DNA of 64,000 nucleotides, taken from contig NBIV01000078.1 in assembly GCA_003194525.1 (NCBI GenBank), positions 217,713-281,712 on the forward strand, in the 5' to 3' direction. The position numbers and the translations under genes are program-made. Source of the DNA: Gracilariopsis chorda (Eukaryota > Rhodophyta > Florideophyceae > Gracilariales > Gracilariaceae). Positions 54,001-64,000 of the stretch are shown here, piece after piece. The notes beneath the pieces were generated by a model, which worked only from the letters and a program-made list of their open reading frames with translations, was not told where the DNA came from and did no database searches. Position 1 is the first letter of the stretch, and each line of letters opens with the position of its first letter.

Positions 54001-56484
54001 GTGCTCAATGTGAGTGATGCTAATGAGACAGGCACACACAACGAGCAGCAACAAGAGCCACAGGTGCAGAACGACATTCGTGCATACATGCGAGCGCGTG
54101 TGGTGGGCGCCGTCAATGCAGCTTGGAGACTTTTCGAGTTTCGACATGTTCACATCGTACCAAAAGTAGAGCGACTGGCCATTCACTTGGAAGTAGAGCG
54201 CACATTTCTGCTGAGAGGTCCAAACCAGCTCTTTTCTGCATCACAGCCGTCTACACTGGAGGGATACTTTGCAAGGCCCGAAGCATACGCGAACTTCGAC
54301 TACCTTTCGTACTTTGAAAAAGTGCGATTGTATCGCACGCTTACTGCCCGCGTGCTTAACCAATACGACGGAGACAGCACTCAGGTGCCCACAGACGACT
54401 GCGATCCGCCCATGTATGTGGTAGAGCGCACGGACGACGAGCAGTGTGTCGCAAGGATCAGAGGTGTGTCACCGTCGGACATTGAGCTCTTTGCTCTGCG
54501 CTTGCTGCTCATGAATTACGGCTCGAGCTCTTATGAAGACGCAAGGACTTTCAACGGACAGCAGTATGGAACGTATCGTGAAACTGCGATTGTAAGCGGA
54601 CTGCTCGCGGACGGATCCGAGTCTGATATTGCATTCCAAGAAGCAGTGCAGATATACATCACGCCCTCAGAGCTACGACGTCTGGTTGTCACACTATACC
54701 AACAAGGCGCAGACCCAGAAAAAATGGCCGTCGAAAACTGGGAGGCACTATGTAGCGACATAGATACAGGAGATGAGCAGCAACGAAAGCAAGAAATGTA
54801 TCGACGTGTGGTGGAAATCTCAGACCGGCACGGAGGACAACTGCTTCGTGATCGCAGCTTCTTCTCCCAGCACCTACAGCAGGGTCATACAGCATTGACT
54901 GAGGTAAATCGAGCTACAACAACTCGAGACGCACGAGTGGTGCGAAATTCGTCAACTTTGCAGTCAAGGTACGCCACCTTAAAACCTCGCCAAAGACAAG
55001 TCATTGACACCGTCATTGCCGCATTGCAACAACGACAGGCGCTGCAGTAGCGAACAAGCACTCCTGGAAACGTGTTCTTTGTCCAAGGATCCGCAGGAAC
55101 CGGGAAGACATACGTGCTCAACCTCCTTCGTGATATCGTTGAGTCGGAAGGAATGCTCGCCGAAATGACTGCTAAAACAGGCACTGCAGCTTCGTTGTAC
55201 GAAGGTGGCCGCACTTTACATAGCCTGCTTGGACTGGGTGTACCTGATAGGGACAGCACAAGCAGCACTACAGCCACTTTGTCAAAGTACGGTCTCCGAC
55301 CTCAACGTGCAGAACTGCTACGTGAAATACAACTGCTCGTCTTGGATGAGGCGTCCATGCTCTCACGAAAGCTCTTCGAACTCATGGATTCGTTGCTCAA
55401 AGATCTTCACTGCAGTGGAATGGAAAACCCGCCTCCGTTTGGGGGCTTGACCATCGTTCTATCCGGCGACTACTCCCAGCTGCTTCCAGTGGTGCCGCAG
55501 GTGTACATGGAGGCCGAGCCAAGTGGTAATGTGAGACGAGTGTACACAAACATTCTCAACGAATTGCCGTGGAAGAGTGATCTGTGGACATTGTGCTCGG
55601 TTCAAGTGCTGTACCTCACGGAACAAGTACGCCAAGCCGATGATCCGGCATTTGCGTCGCTGTTACGTTCCATTGCACGAAACACAATATCCAACAACGC
55701 TCCACTACCACTCAGATCTACCGGTGGCATGCAAACCGCCTACCAATTCCTGTGGAAGTGGCTCACAACACGACGCAAGGAGGATGTGGATCTCAGCAAA
55801 ATGCTCATTGCCTCCACAAATCAGTTGGTCGACGAACATAATGCGGCAGCGCTAGATCTGTTTCCTGGTGAGCGCTTCACTCTTCCGTCAGCGACAACCG
55901 TGCAACCTGTTCGTGGACAGAACCCAGAGTCTGACTTTGCCAGTTCTATCGTCCCCGAGTTTGCATATCAGTATGCGCCTACTGTAGTACCGCCTCATAA
56001 CTTGGACTTGAAGATTGGTGTGCCAGTTATGGTCATTCGGAACGTGCTGCATCCCGCTGTGGTCAACGGAAAGCTGTTCGTAGTCGTGCGTGTCGATCAA
56101 TTTACGATGCAGGTGGCTCGATTCGACGAGAACAGACAGGTGCTCGAACGACAGCTCCTGCATCGTATCGACTTCGAGTTTTCTTTCGCAGATATTCGCA
56201 TGATTCGAAGGCAGTTTCCCATCCGTCTCGCGTTTGCAGCTACCGTTCACAAAGGACAGGGAAAGACGTTGAATGGCTTGGTTGTGGATGTGCGATCCAA
56301 CTTCTTCTGCGCTGGTCAGTTGTATGTCGCATTGTCGCGCGTTCGAAGGAACGACCATGTGCTGCTCCTGCATGATCCGCAGCTTACACCCTCGAATGCG
56401 CACACAATTCATCCCATGCCTGTTCCCATCGCCAACCCAGTGCTGCCTGAAGCCATTCAGTTCTGCATCCCTCCACAACCGTAA
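51061..56484 (+). pseudogene. H3 Helitron Rep-Pif1 helicase, four in-frame stops
   Basis: From the ATG at 51061 a single frame of 1807 codons runs to 56484 with stops only at 51670 (TAA), 53368 (TAG), 53443 (TGA) and 55048 (TAG). The N-terminus is Gly/Arg-rich with repeated NSGGAR and NAGGAR. Next come three or four acidic repeats (MEVEEDEIIPAPS), then a zinc ribbon (GCGRCGEH ... CKYCGC ... CC). The Rep domain has FITITMN, PHHHMLVW (HUH) and the two-tyrosine motif YLMKYAFK (near 53952). The helicase has GSAGTGKT, LVLDEASM, LSGDYSQLLPV, HKGQGKTLNG and YVALSRVRR. Where H1 can be compared, TAG 53368 was TGG and TGA 53443 was CGA. As written, it cannot be one protein unless stops are read through. 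Confidence 0.88.
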
Positions 56485-56607
56485 TCATATCTCTTGCATT
56501 CTTTTTTCATTGAATTAAACTACTTGCTTTTCTGCTTTTGCTTTCTCCACCCTCTTTTTTCCTCACCGCTGTTTATCACTCCTCCACCGCGGCACGCAGC
56601 GCCGCCC

Positions 56608-56622
56608 GCGGCCGAAGGCCGC
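56608..56622 (+). terminator. 3'-terminal hairpin of H3
   Basis: GCGGCC-GAA-GGCCGC, 9 nt before the CTTG end. Same element at 49943-49957 (H2) and 63563-63577 (H4). The copy at 57073-57087 reads ACGGCC/GGCCGT, a compensatory change of the outer pair. It marks the end of rolling-circle transfer in Helitrons. Confidence 0.75.
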
Positions 56623-56684
56623 TTCCTCTTGTCTCTCCATTATAAGTATTTGTTCCTCTATGAGGGGGGTGTTCTTGATTGAAT

Positions 56685-56760
56685 GGAGGCGTTGCGCCAC
56701 AAAATCGCTTTGCACGCCCCCATTTGCGCATGCAAATCGCCCATTTGGCGCAACGACTCC
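56685..56760. repeat. GGAGGCGTTGCGCC inverted repeat, copy f
   Basis: Arms 56685-56698 and 56747-56760, one mismatch (GACTCC for GCCTCC). Confidence 0.75.
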
Positions 56761-56814
56761 CTACCATTTAAAAAAATTCAGCAGCAGCAGCAGCAGCAAA
56801 GCTTCCTGCTTACT

Positions 56815-56848
56815 GGCTGGCACTCCCATAATGACTGCAGTGCCACCC
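56815..56848. repeat. GGCTGGCACT hairpin, copy 3
   Basis: Arms 56815-56824 and 56839-56848 (AGTGCCACCC), one mismatch. Confidence 0.6.
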
Positions 56849-57155
56849 AGTTACATAAGGCAACGTGTGGCGCTTTCTCATCATTGGCTGGCACTGCACT
56901 CAATTTAGGCACCTAAACAAAAACCCTAACGGCTCCACATACTCTCGGCCCCGCGGCGCCCCGTGGTTCTACAAGCGCTATTGCGAGCGCAAGCGAGCAA
57001 AGTGCTCGGAGAGCCTCCGAAGGCCATGAAATACACAAAGCTACAAAACCAACGCGGCGCACAGCGCCCCCCACGGCCGAAGGCCGTTTCCACTTGTCTC
57101 AAAACCCCACTCTTAATGATTTGCTCATGTATGAGGAGGGTGCTGTTGACTGACG

Positions 57156-57231
57156 GGAGGCGTTGCGCCACAAATTCGCTTTGCACGCCCCCGTTTGCGC
57201 ATGCAAATCGCCCATTTGGCGCAACGCCTCC
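57156..57231. repeat. GGAGGCGTTGCGCC inverted repeat, copy g
   Basis: Perfect 14-bp arms at 57156-57169 and 57218-57231. Confidence 0.8.
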
Positions 57232-58158
57232 CTACCATTAAAAACATTCAACAGCAGCAGCAGCAGCAAAGCGTTCAGTTAATTAGCTGCTGCTGCTGCA
57301 AGTTGACTGTGCAATGGCTGCTGAATGGCTTGCAATACAATCAAATTGTTGTGCCAGCCACTCAGCAGCAAAACCCCGACTGTTCATTTCCGACACGTGG
57401 CAAATTGCACTGCGCCAGTGCAGTGTATACTGAAGTTTCATTACAGACTTGCCTGCAACAGACGTATATACTGCACTGGCGCAGTGCCAAATGCATCTCG
57501 CTTGCTGACCCTAACCACTATTTTCCATCCCATTCAGGCTTGGCCAATAGCGCAGTGTCGTAACCTTTTGCTACTTTGGGCACTGTTTGCTGGCCTGGGA
57601 CGTAGGCAAGGCCGAGCTCGTGTGCAGGTCGCCACAAGAGTAACCCACTAAGTACCACGGATCTGGGAAAAGTCAGGTGCTCCTCTGTGTTATACTGGTC
57701 GTTTGACGGTGATCAGGAAGTCAGAGGGTTTACCGGACCTAATACCAGCTTGCTGTGCAGGGTCCGGGGCGGCCGCCGTGTCGTACCTCTTGGGGCCGGA
57801 AAGCACACTTCGGTGTGTGAGTAAAAGGCAGACCAATCCTTACAACCGGACGCGGGTTAAACATCAAACGGCTTGAAAACCGGCTGGGCACACTCCGCAC
57901 GTCATAATCCAACAGGAGTGTGTCGAGAGTCCCTGTGCTGCGCACGACTGCATCGGGTAAATATAAGCCTTGCAGCAATTTGTTTTTTTAATTGCTGCAT
58001 GCGACTAGGCCCGGTGGGTGCAAAGCAACAAACTGCAACCAGTTTTTCACTTTCAAATTTGTGGTATATTGGAAATTATTCTGGAACTCTGGCAAATTTT
58101 TTAACGGTTTACAAAAACATAGAATTGTTCTCTTTTTTCCTTTTTCCGGTAAATTGAA

Positions 58159-61100
58159 ATGACGAGAGGAGGGCGACGTCTAAACTCTGGTGGCGTCCGA
58201 TCTAACTCAGGAGGTGCCAGAGAAAATTCTGGAGGTGCCAGGTTGAACGCAGGCGGTGCAAGGCAAAACGCTGGTGGTCGTGGCGTCGGCAGTGGTGGAG
58301 CACGGGCAGGAGCTGGAAGACCCCGAAGAGCACCAGCTCTTCCAGCTCCAGATGAGTTGGGAGTAAATGAGAGCGGAGCACACGTTCAAGGACCTATTGT
58401 TCCAGTGGTTGAAGAAGACGAAATTACTCCTGCACCTACTTCGGTTGCAGCAGCAGTTAGCACAAGCGCCGCTGGAGCCAGTGAGTCCGCTGCCACAGAT
58501 CTACCGACATCGTGCCCACTTCCTGGATTTCTGGAGTTTGTGAGAGGCCTTCCAAGTCACATTCCACTGCCTCCGATGCCTCCCTTTCTCCCACCGATGC
58601 CTGCAGAACAGATGCCGGTTGCGATGGAAGTGGAAGAGGATGAAATCATCCCTGCTCCCTCACAGCCACCGCCACCACAGCAGCCTGCTCTGCCACAAGC
58701 TGAACAAGAGGAAGAACAGATGCCAGTCCCGATGGAAGTGGAAGAGGATGAGATCACCCCGGCTCCCTAACACCCGCCGCCGCAGCCTGCGTTGCCACAA
58801 GCTGAACAGGAAGAACAACAGATGTCCATTCAGATGGAGGTGGAAGCGGGTGAGATCACACCGGCTCCCTCACACCAGCCGCAGCATCAGCCACAGCAAC
58901 AGCTTGATACGACGGTCATGCACTGTGCTGGGCGTCCTGATCGAGGACTCTATCGCGTTTACTATGCGTGGGATTCCGTGGCAGCTCAGGCGAGGAATGA
59001 TCCGGCCATCCGTGCAAGCGTGCCGGAGTTTGAGACGCTTCCCACTGCAGGTCAAAGGCGATGCGGAAGATGCGGCGAGCACGCACACACGCTCTCCTCC
59101 CGCCCGTACCGGGACTGGACATTGAGAATTCATAGCTGCAAGTACTGCGGATGCGTTTTGCTTGGCAAAGAGACCAATGGAGTGTGCTGTGGAATGAAAA
59201 GAATGTCAGGGTGGGGCGTCACGTTCCGCAGAAGGCATAGCAACGAGTTGGTTCGAAGTCTTTATAGTCTGAGAGCCTTTCACAGCCATTGTCTCAACTT
59301 GAATACGCTCTTCGCTACGACGCAAGCGTTCATGGACATGTCGTATGTGACGGGAGGCGGTCCCTCCTTTCTGAGACTTGAGGGAAACGCAGCTCTCGCT
59401 CTGCCCACGCAGAACCAGAACAACACGCGCTACAGCTTTCTGTGGGGTACTGGTCCGCCTTCCTTGGATCCCTCTCACTATGCGCGTGCCAATTTTCGTG
59501 CGTTCATTCAAGATATCAACGTACGAGACATCGTGCCCAAGTCGTACGATGTGATCCAGCCCAAGCCAGACGTGGTGCGTGAGCGGTACCGATCCATGCT
59601 TAGCATGCAACCACAACAACAAAATGCAGATACCGCCGTCGATATCAGCATGCAGGCAGCAGAAGAGGGAGTAGTCGTACGTGGTTACGAAGGAACCCGA
59701 AGTGCCACAGTCAGTGCTCCTCACGTAGGTGCTGGGCCTCTCCCTGAAGATGCTCTTGGTGGAGGGCCCACCATGATGAGAACGCTCGTCGTGGATCCGA
59801 CTGGCCTGTACCGAGTGGAGTCTCAAGTACCGCGCTTGGTAGAAGGAACCGTAACAGAAGAGCACGCCGTAGTGACGGCTGCTGGTGCTGCTAATGCTGT
59901 AGATGGGGCGACTGCGAATGCCGCAAACGATGCGCAAGTGCGGTACCGCCTTCTAAAACCGGCATCCAAAATGGCAGAGAAAGGCACTTTTCCTCTTTCT
60001 CTACCCGTACGGAGATCAGCACGAACCGTTTGACATCGGCGTGTTTCTGGAGGCAAAGAACTCAACACAGCAAATCTCAGGTCTCAGCGTCAACGAGTGG
60101 AAGCTCCGAAAAGCTCACCTGGGCTGAGAACGCGAAAGAGACGACTGTACTCAGACAACATCCTTCTGAACAGTGGACCGTTGATGCAGATGTGGATGCT
60201 TCGCACCCACACAAACATTGAGGACATGCGACTGCGTTTCCTGGAAAGAGAACAACGGGCACGCATTGTACAAGAGCAAGAAATGCAGCAAGCACAACAG
60301 CAAACCGGTCACGTGCCACAATCCCAGTTCGTGCTAATGGGACGCATGTTTCTGCCCGATGACTCGGTCAACTCAGCAGCATACTGGAAGAACAAGCGCA
60401 TGGATGTACAGGCGATCGTGGCGCGGAGAGGACCGCCTTCTATGTTCATTACAATCACCATGAACATCTAGCGAGAGGACATCCAGCGTCTTGGGATGGA
60501 CACCACCAATCGTGGCGCATTTACGGCACAAAGTAACCACCCTTGACCGTTTTGACCGACCGGATCTGATTGCAAGGGTGTACAACCAGTACGCAAACGA
60601 CTTCATGAAGGATTTTGGAGAAGAACTCGGAGCACATTTTTGGATCGAAGTGCCTGGGGCTTGCACCAAAGCTCGAGTTTCAAGATCGCAATGTGCCTCA
60701 TCACCATATGCTCGTGTGGCTCGAAGGAGGCGTGATTGAAGACGTTTGATGTGATCGACGAGCTCATTCGTGCAGAACTTCCCCTTCCAGGCAAAGACGA
60801 CGCCTCGCGTGCTCCTCATTCGTTCCATGCACAGGCACCGCCACCGCCACTCCACCTATTGCCGGAATCGCGCTGGGCGGTGCAAGTTTGGATACGACAG
60901 CAATATGATTGTGCCGGAGACGTACATTGAAGAAGGCACGAATCGCGTTATTTTACCGCAGAAGAAGGCAAGAAGACCTCAAGATTGTGCCGTACAACCC
61001 AACTCTGACCAAGAAGTACCGCTCTCATATCAACGTAGAACGCTCGCAGGGAGGTGACGCAGTGGCTTATCTGATGAAGTACGCGTTTAAGCAGCCCAAA

Positions 61101-63440
61101 GCTCAGGAGGTGGTGCTCAATGTGAGTGATGCTAATGAGACAGGCACACACAAACGAGCAGCAACAAGAGCCACAGGTGCAGAACGACATTCGTGCATAC
61201 ATGCGAGCGCGTGTGGTGGGCGCCGTCAATGCAGCTTGGAGACTTTTCGAGTTTCGACATGTTCACATCGTACCAAAAGTAGAGCGACTGGCCATTCAAT
61301 TGGAAGTAGAGCGCACATTTCTGCTGAGAGGTCCAAACCAGCTCTTTTCTGCATCACAGCCGTCTACACTGGAGGGATACTTTGCAAGGCCCGAAGCATA
61401 CGCGAACTTCGACTACCTTTCGTACTTTGAAAAAGTGCGATTGTATCGCACGCTTACTGCCCGCGTGCTTAACCAATACGACGGGAGACAGCACTCAGGT
61501 GCCCACAGACGACTGCGATCCCCATGTATGTGGTAGAGCGCACGGACGACGAGCAGTGTGTCGCAAGGATCAGAGGTGTGTCACCGTCGGACATTGAGCT
61601 CTTTGCTCTGCGCTTGCTGCTGCTCATGAATCACGGCTCGAGCTCTTATGAAGACGCAAGGACTTTCAACGGACAGCAGTATGGAACGTATCGTGAAACT
61701 GCGATTGTAAGCGGACTGCTCGCGGACGGATCCGAGTCTGATATTGCATTCCAAGAAGCAGTGCAGATATACAGCACGCCCTCAGAGCTACGACGTCTGG
61801 TTGTCACACTATACCAACAAGGCGCAGACCCAGAAAAAATGGCCGTCGAAAACTGGGAGGCACTATGTAGCGACATAGATACAGGAGATGAGCAGCAACG
61901 AAAAGCAAGAAATGTATCGACGTGTGGTGGAAATCTCAGACCGGCACGGAGGACAACTGCTTCGTGATCGCAGCTTCTTCTCCAGCACCTACAGCAGGAT
62001 CATACAGCATTGACTGAGGTAAATCGAGCTACAACAACTCGAGACGCACGAGTGGTGCGAAATTTCGTCAACTTTGCACTCAAGGTACGCCACCTTAAAA
62101 CATCGCCAAAGACAAGTCATTGACACCGTCATTGCCGCATTGCAACAACGACAGGCGCTGCAGTAGCGAACAAGCACTCCTGGAAACGTGTTCTTTGTCC
62201 AAGGATCCGCAGGAACCGGGAAGACATACGTGCTCAACCTCCTTCGTGATATCGTTGAGTCAACGTGCAGAACTGCTACGTGAAATACAACTGCTCGTTG
62301 GATGAGGCGTCCATGCTCTCACGAAAGCTCTTCGAACTCATGGATTCGTTGCTCAAAGATCTTCACTGCAGTGGAATGGAAAACCCGCCTCCGTTTGGGG
62401 GCTTGACCATCGTTCTATCCGGCGACTACTCCCAGCTGCTTCCAGTGGTGCCGCAGGTGTACATGGAGGCCGAGCCAAGTGGTAATGTGAGACGAGTGTA
62501 CACAAACATTCTCAACGAATTGCCGTGGAAGAGTGATCTGTGGACATTGTGCTCGGTTCAAGTGCTGTACCTCACGGAACAAGTACGCCAAGCCGATGAT
62601 CCGGCATTTGCGTCGCTGTTACGTTCCATTGCACGAAACACAATATCCAACAACGCTCCACTACCACTCAGATCTACCGGTGGCATGCAAACCGCCTACC
62701 AATTCCTGTAGAAATGGCTCACAACACGACGCAAGGAGGATGTGGATCTCAGCAAAATGCTCATTGCCTCCACAAATCAGTTGGTCGATGAACACAATGC
62801 GGCAGCGCTAGATCTGTTTCCTGGTGAACGCTTCACTCTTCCGTCAGTGACAACCGTGCAACCTGTTCGTGGACAGAACCCAGAGTCTGACTTTGCCAGT
62901 TCTATCGTCCCCGAGTTTGCATATCAGTATGCGCCTACTGTAGTACCGCCTCATAACTTGGACTTGAAGATTGGTGTGCCAGTTATGGTCATTCGGAACG
63001 TGCTGCATCCCGCTGTGGTCAACGGAAAGCTGTTCGTAGTCGTGCGTGTCGATCAATTTACGATGCAGGTGGCTCGATTCGACGAGAACAGACAGGTGCT
63101 CGAACGACAGCTCCTGCATCGTATCGACTTCGAGTTTTCTTTCGCAGATATTCGCATGATTCGAAGGCAGTTTCCCATCCGTCTCGCGTTTGCAGCTACC
63201 GTTCACAAAGGACAGGGAAAGACGTTGAATGGCTTGGTTGTGGATGTGCGATCCAACTTCTTCTGCGCTGGTCAGTTGTATGTCGCATTGTCGCGCGTTC
63301 GAAGGAACGACCATGTGCTGCTCCTGCATGATCCGCAGCTTACACCCTCGAATGCGCACACAATTCATCCCATGCCTGTTCCCATCGCCAACCCAGTGCT
63401 GCCTGAAGCCATTCAGTTCTGCATCCCTCCACAACCGTAA
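58159..63440 (+). pseudogene. H4 Helitron Rep-helicase, frameshifted
   Basis: Same domain order as H3. Stops shared with H3 are at 58768 (TAA), 60469 (TAG), 60544 (TGA) and 62164 (TAG). H4 alone has TAG at 62709 where H2 and H3 have TGG. Frames change repeatedly between 59995 and 62300 through added or lost single bases, mostly in short runs such as TTT to TTTT. Walker A (GSAGTGKT) is followed by the 158-bp deletion. The last third (62742-63440) is open and matches H2 and H3. Confidence 0.85.
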
Positions 63441-63562
63441 TCATATCTCTTGCATTCTTTTTTTCATTGAATTAAACTACTTGCTTTTCTGCTTTTGCTT
63501 TCTCGACCCTTTTTTCTTCTCCGCTGTGTATCACTCCTCAAATGCAGCGCGCAGAGCTGCCC

Positions 63563-63577
63563 GCGGCCGAAGGCCGC
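63563..63577 (+). terminator. 3'-terminal hairpin of H4
   Basis: GCGGCC-GAA-GGCCGC followed by TTCTACTTG. The next unit starts at 63587. Confidence 0.7.
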
Positions 63578-63640
63578 TTCTACTTGTCTCTCCATTATAA
63601 AAGATTTACAAGCGTATAAGCACCTACATCTTGATTGAAC

Positions 63641-63716
63641 GGAGGTGTTGCGCCAATACACACCCCCGCACGCCCTCTTCAGCGCATGCATAAACCTCTT
63701 TTGGCGCAGCGCCTCC
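63641..63716. repeat. GGAGGCGTTGCGCC inverted repeat, copy h
   Basis: Left GGAGGTGTTGCGCC (63641-63654), right GGCGCAGCGCCTCC (63703-63716). The arms have drifted at two positions. Confidence 0.65.
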
Positions 63717-63868
63717 CTGCCATTCAAAAAAATTCACCACCAGCAGCCGCAGCAGCAGCAGCATCACCAGCAGCAGCAGCAGCAAAAGCTCAAAGCTCAT
63801 TGGCTGCGGCTGCATCTTGACTGCCGCTCCTGCTCAGTGGCTGGCACTACAGTATCAGTAGCTCGCAT

Positions 63869-63903
63869 GGCTGGCACTACAGTAAATGGCTGAAGTGCCA
63901 GCC
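63869..63903. repeat. GGCTGGCACT hairpin, copy 4
   Basis: Perfect 10-bp arms at 63869-63878 and 63894-63903 with a 15-nt loop, same spacing as copy 1. Confidence 0.65.
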
Positions 63904-64000
63904 AATTACATTCCACTGTGCTCTCTATGCACAACTGCAGTGCGCGCCAATCACAATCGCATGGGCGCTCAATTGCTACTCTATTCTATATTCACTCTTG

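Larger units (their letters stand above)
49967..56631 (+). mobile_element. Helitron H3, near-complete unit (6.7 kb)
   Basis: Starts TCTCTCCATTATAAG directly after the CTTG of H2, and ends with hairpin 56608-56622 plus TTCCTCTTG, after which the next unit starts at once. Contents in order: 5' inverted repeat, CAG/CTG hairpin, 40-bp tandem repeats, a 24-bp inverted repeat, a conserved leader, and one long Rep-helicase frame. Helitrons move by rolling-circle replication with an HUH nuclease and a helicase, as known for the family. The CTTG end differs from canonical CTRR. Confidence 0.88.
56632..57096 (+). mobile_element. 465-bp non-autonomous Helitron unit
   Basis: Starts TCTCTCCATTATAAG and ends with hairpin 57073-57087 plus TTTCCACTTG. 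It contains the GGAGGCGTTGCGCC inverted repeat, a CAG tract and the GGCTGGCACT hairpin, but no leader and no coding part. It lies between H3 and H4 in the same orientation. Confidence 0.8.
57097..63586 (+). mobile_element. Helitron H4, damaged near-copy of H3 (6.5 kb)
   Basis: Begins TCTC after the CTTG of the mini unit and ends at the hairpin 63563-63577 plus TTCTACTTG. From the leader onward it is almost identical to H3 except for one missing 40-bp repeat, a 158-bp deletion in the helicase (between 62260 and 62264), and many one-base indels between 60,000 and 62,300. The first 60 bp differ more (TCTCAAAACCCC), so the 5' end may come from another unit. Confidence 0.85.
63587..64000 (+). mobile_element. 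start of a further Helitron unit, cut by window end
   Basis: TCTCTCCATTATAAAAG at the start, inverted repeat at 63641-63716, long CAG/CAGCAGC tracts (63740-63785) and the GGCTGGCACT hairpin at 63869-63903. Its order matches the mini unit more than H3 or H4. Confidence 0.7.

Noticed and set aside
53368-55050. Alternative genetic code to explain the Helitron stops
   Set aside because: All three stop codons are involved, the host-type genes at 4.4 and 44.9 kb end normally, and H1 shows sense codons at two sites.
55888-56478. 196-codon minus-strand frame present in H2, H3 and H4
   Set aside because: Antisense to the helicase C-terminus, no ribosomal or domain evidence, and conserved only because the sense frame is.

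Overview
The window looks like a piece of eukaryotic nuclear genome that is mostly transposable elements. It has intron-poor genes with ATG starts, TATA boxes in long terminal repeats (LTRs), chromodomain Ty3/gypsy, Ty1/copia, pogo-like and Helitron elements, and no bacterial operon layout. The two single-exon host-type genes (a secreted AA15-like copper monooxygenase and a secreted Cys-rich GCC2/GCC3-repeat protein), together with the style of the retroelements, would fit an alga, perhaps a red alga. An oomycete or another protist cannot be excluded from sequence alone.

Layout. 1-3.6 kb: 3' part of a Ty1/copia element (copia-1) with its 3' LTR. 4.4-5.75 kb (-): AA15-like lytic polysaccharide monooxygenase gene. 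7.86-14.8 kb: a second, decayed copia element with both LTRs (copia-2). 15-18.8 kb: a decayed coiled-coil gene. 20 kb: an isolated TATA box. 21.7-23.3 kb (-) and 36-38.3 kb (+): two fragments of one LTR-element family in opposite orientation. 24.9-31.65 kb: an old Helitron (H1) preceded by a short Helitron-derived unit. 32.27-33.06 kb: a dense array of about 27 small stem-loops without a gene. 33.6-35.3 kb (-): an intact pogo/Tigger-type transposase. 39.5-44.4 kb (-): a Ty3/gypsy chromovirus with both LTRs. 44.9-46.7 kb (-): the Cys-rich secreted protein. 48.03-64 kb: a young head-to-tail array of Helitron units: H2 (1.9 kb, internally deleted), H3 (6.7 kb, nearly complete), a 465-bp mini unit, H4 (6.5 kb), and the start of another.

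The most interesting signal is the Helitron array. Every unit begins with TCTC and ends with a GGCCGAAGGCC hairpin plus CTTG. The next unit starts at once, with no host base between, as expected for rolling-circle concatemers. Each unit carries a run of inverted repeats near its 5' end, then a conserved leader that looks structured, then one long frame (Gly/Arg-rich and acidic-repeat N-terminus, zinc ribbon, HUH Rep, Pif1-type helicase). H3 and H4 share four in-frame stop codons, and H4 carries clustered one-base indels that resemble unpolished assembly. Other points of note are paired inverted repeats in the copia LTR promoters that covary between subfamilies, a putative intron inside the copia LTRs, and the 32.3-33.1 kb stem-loop array.
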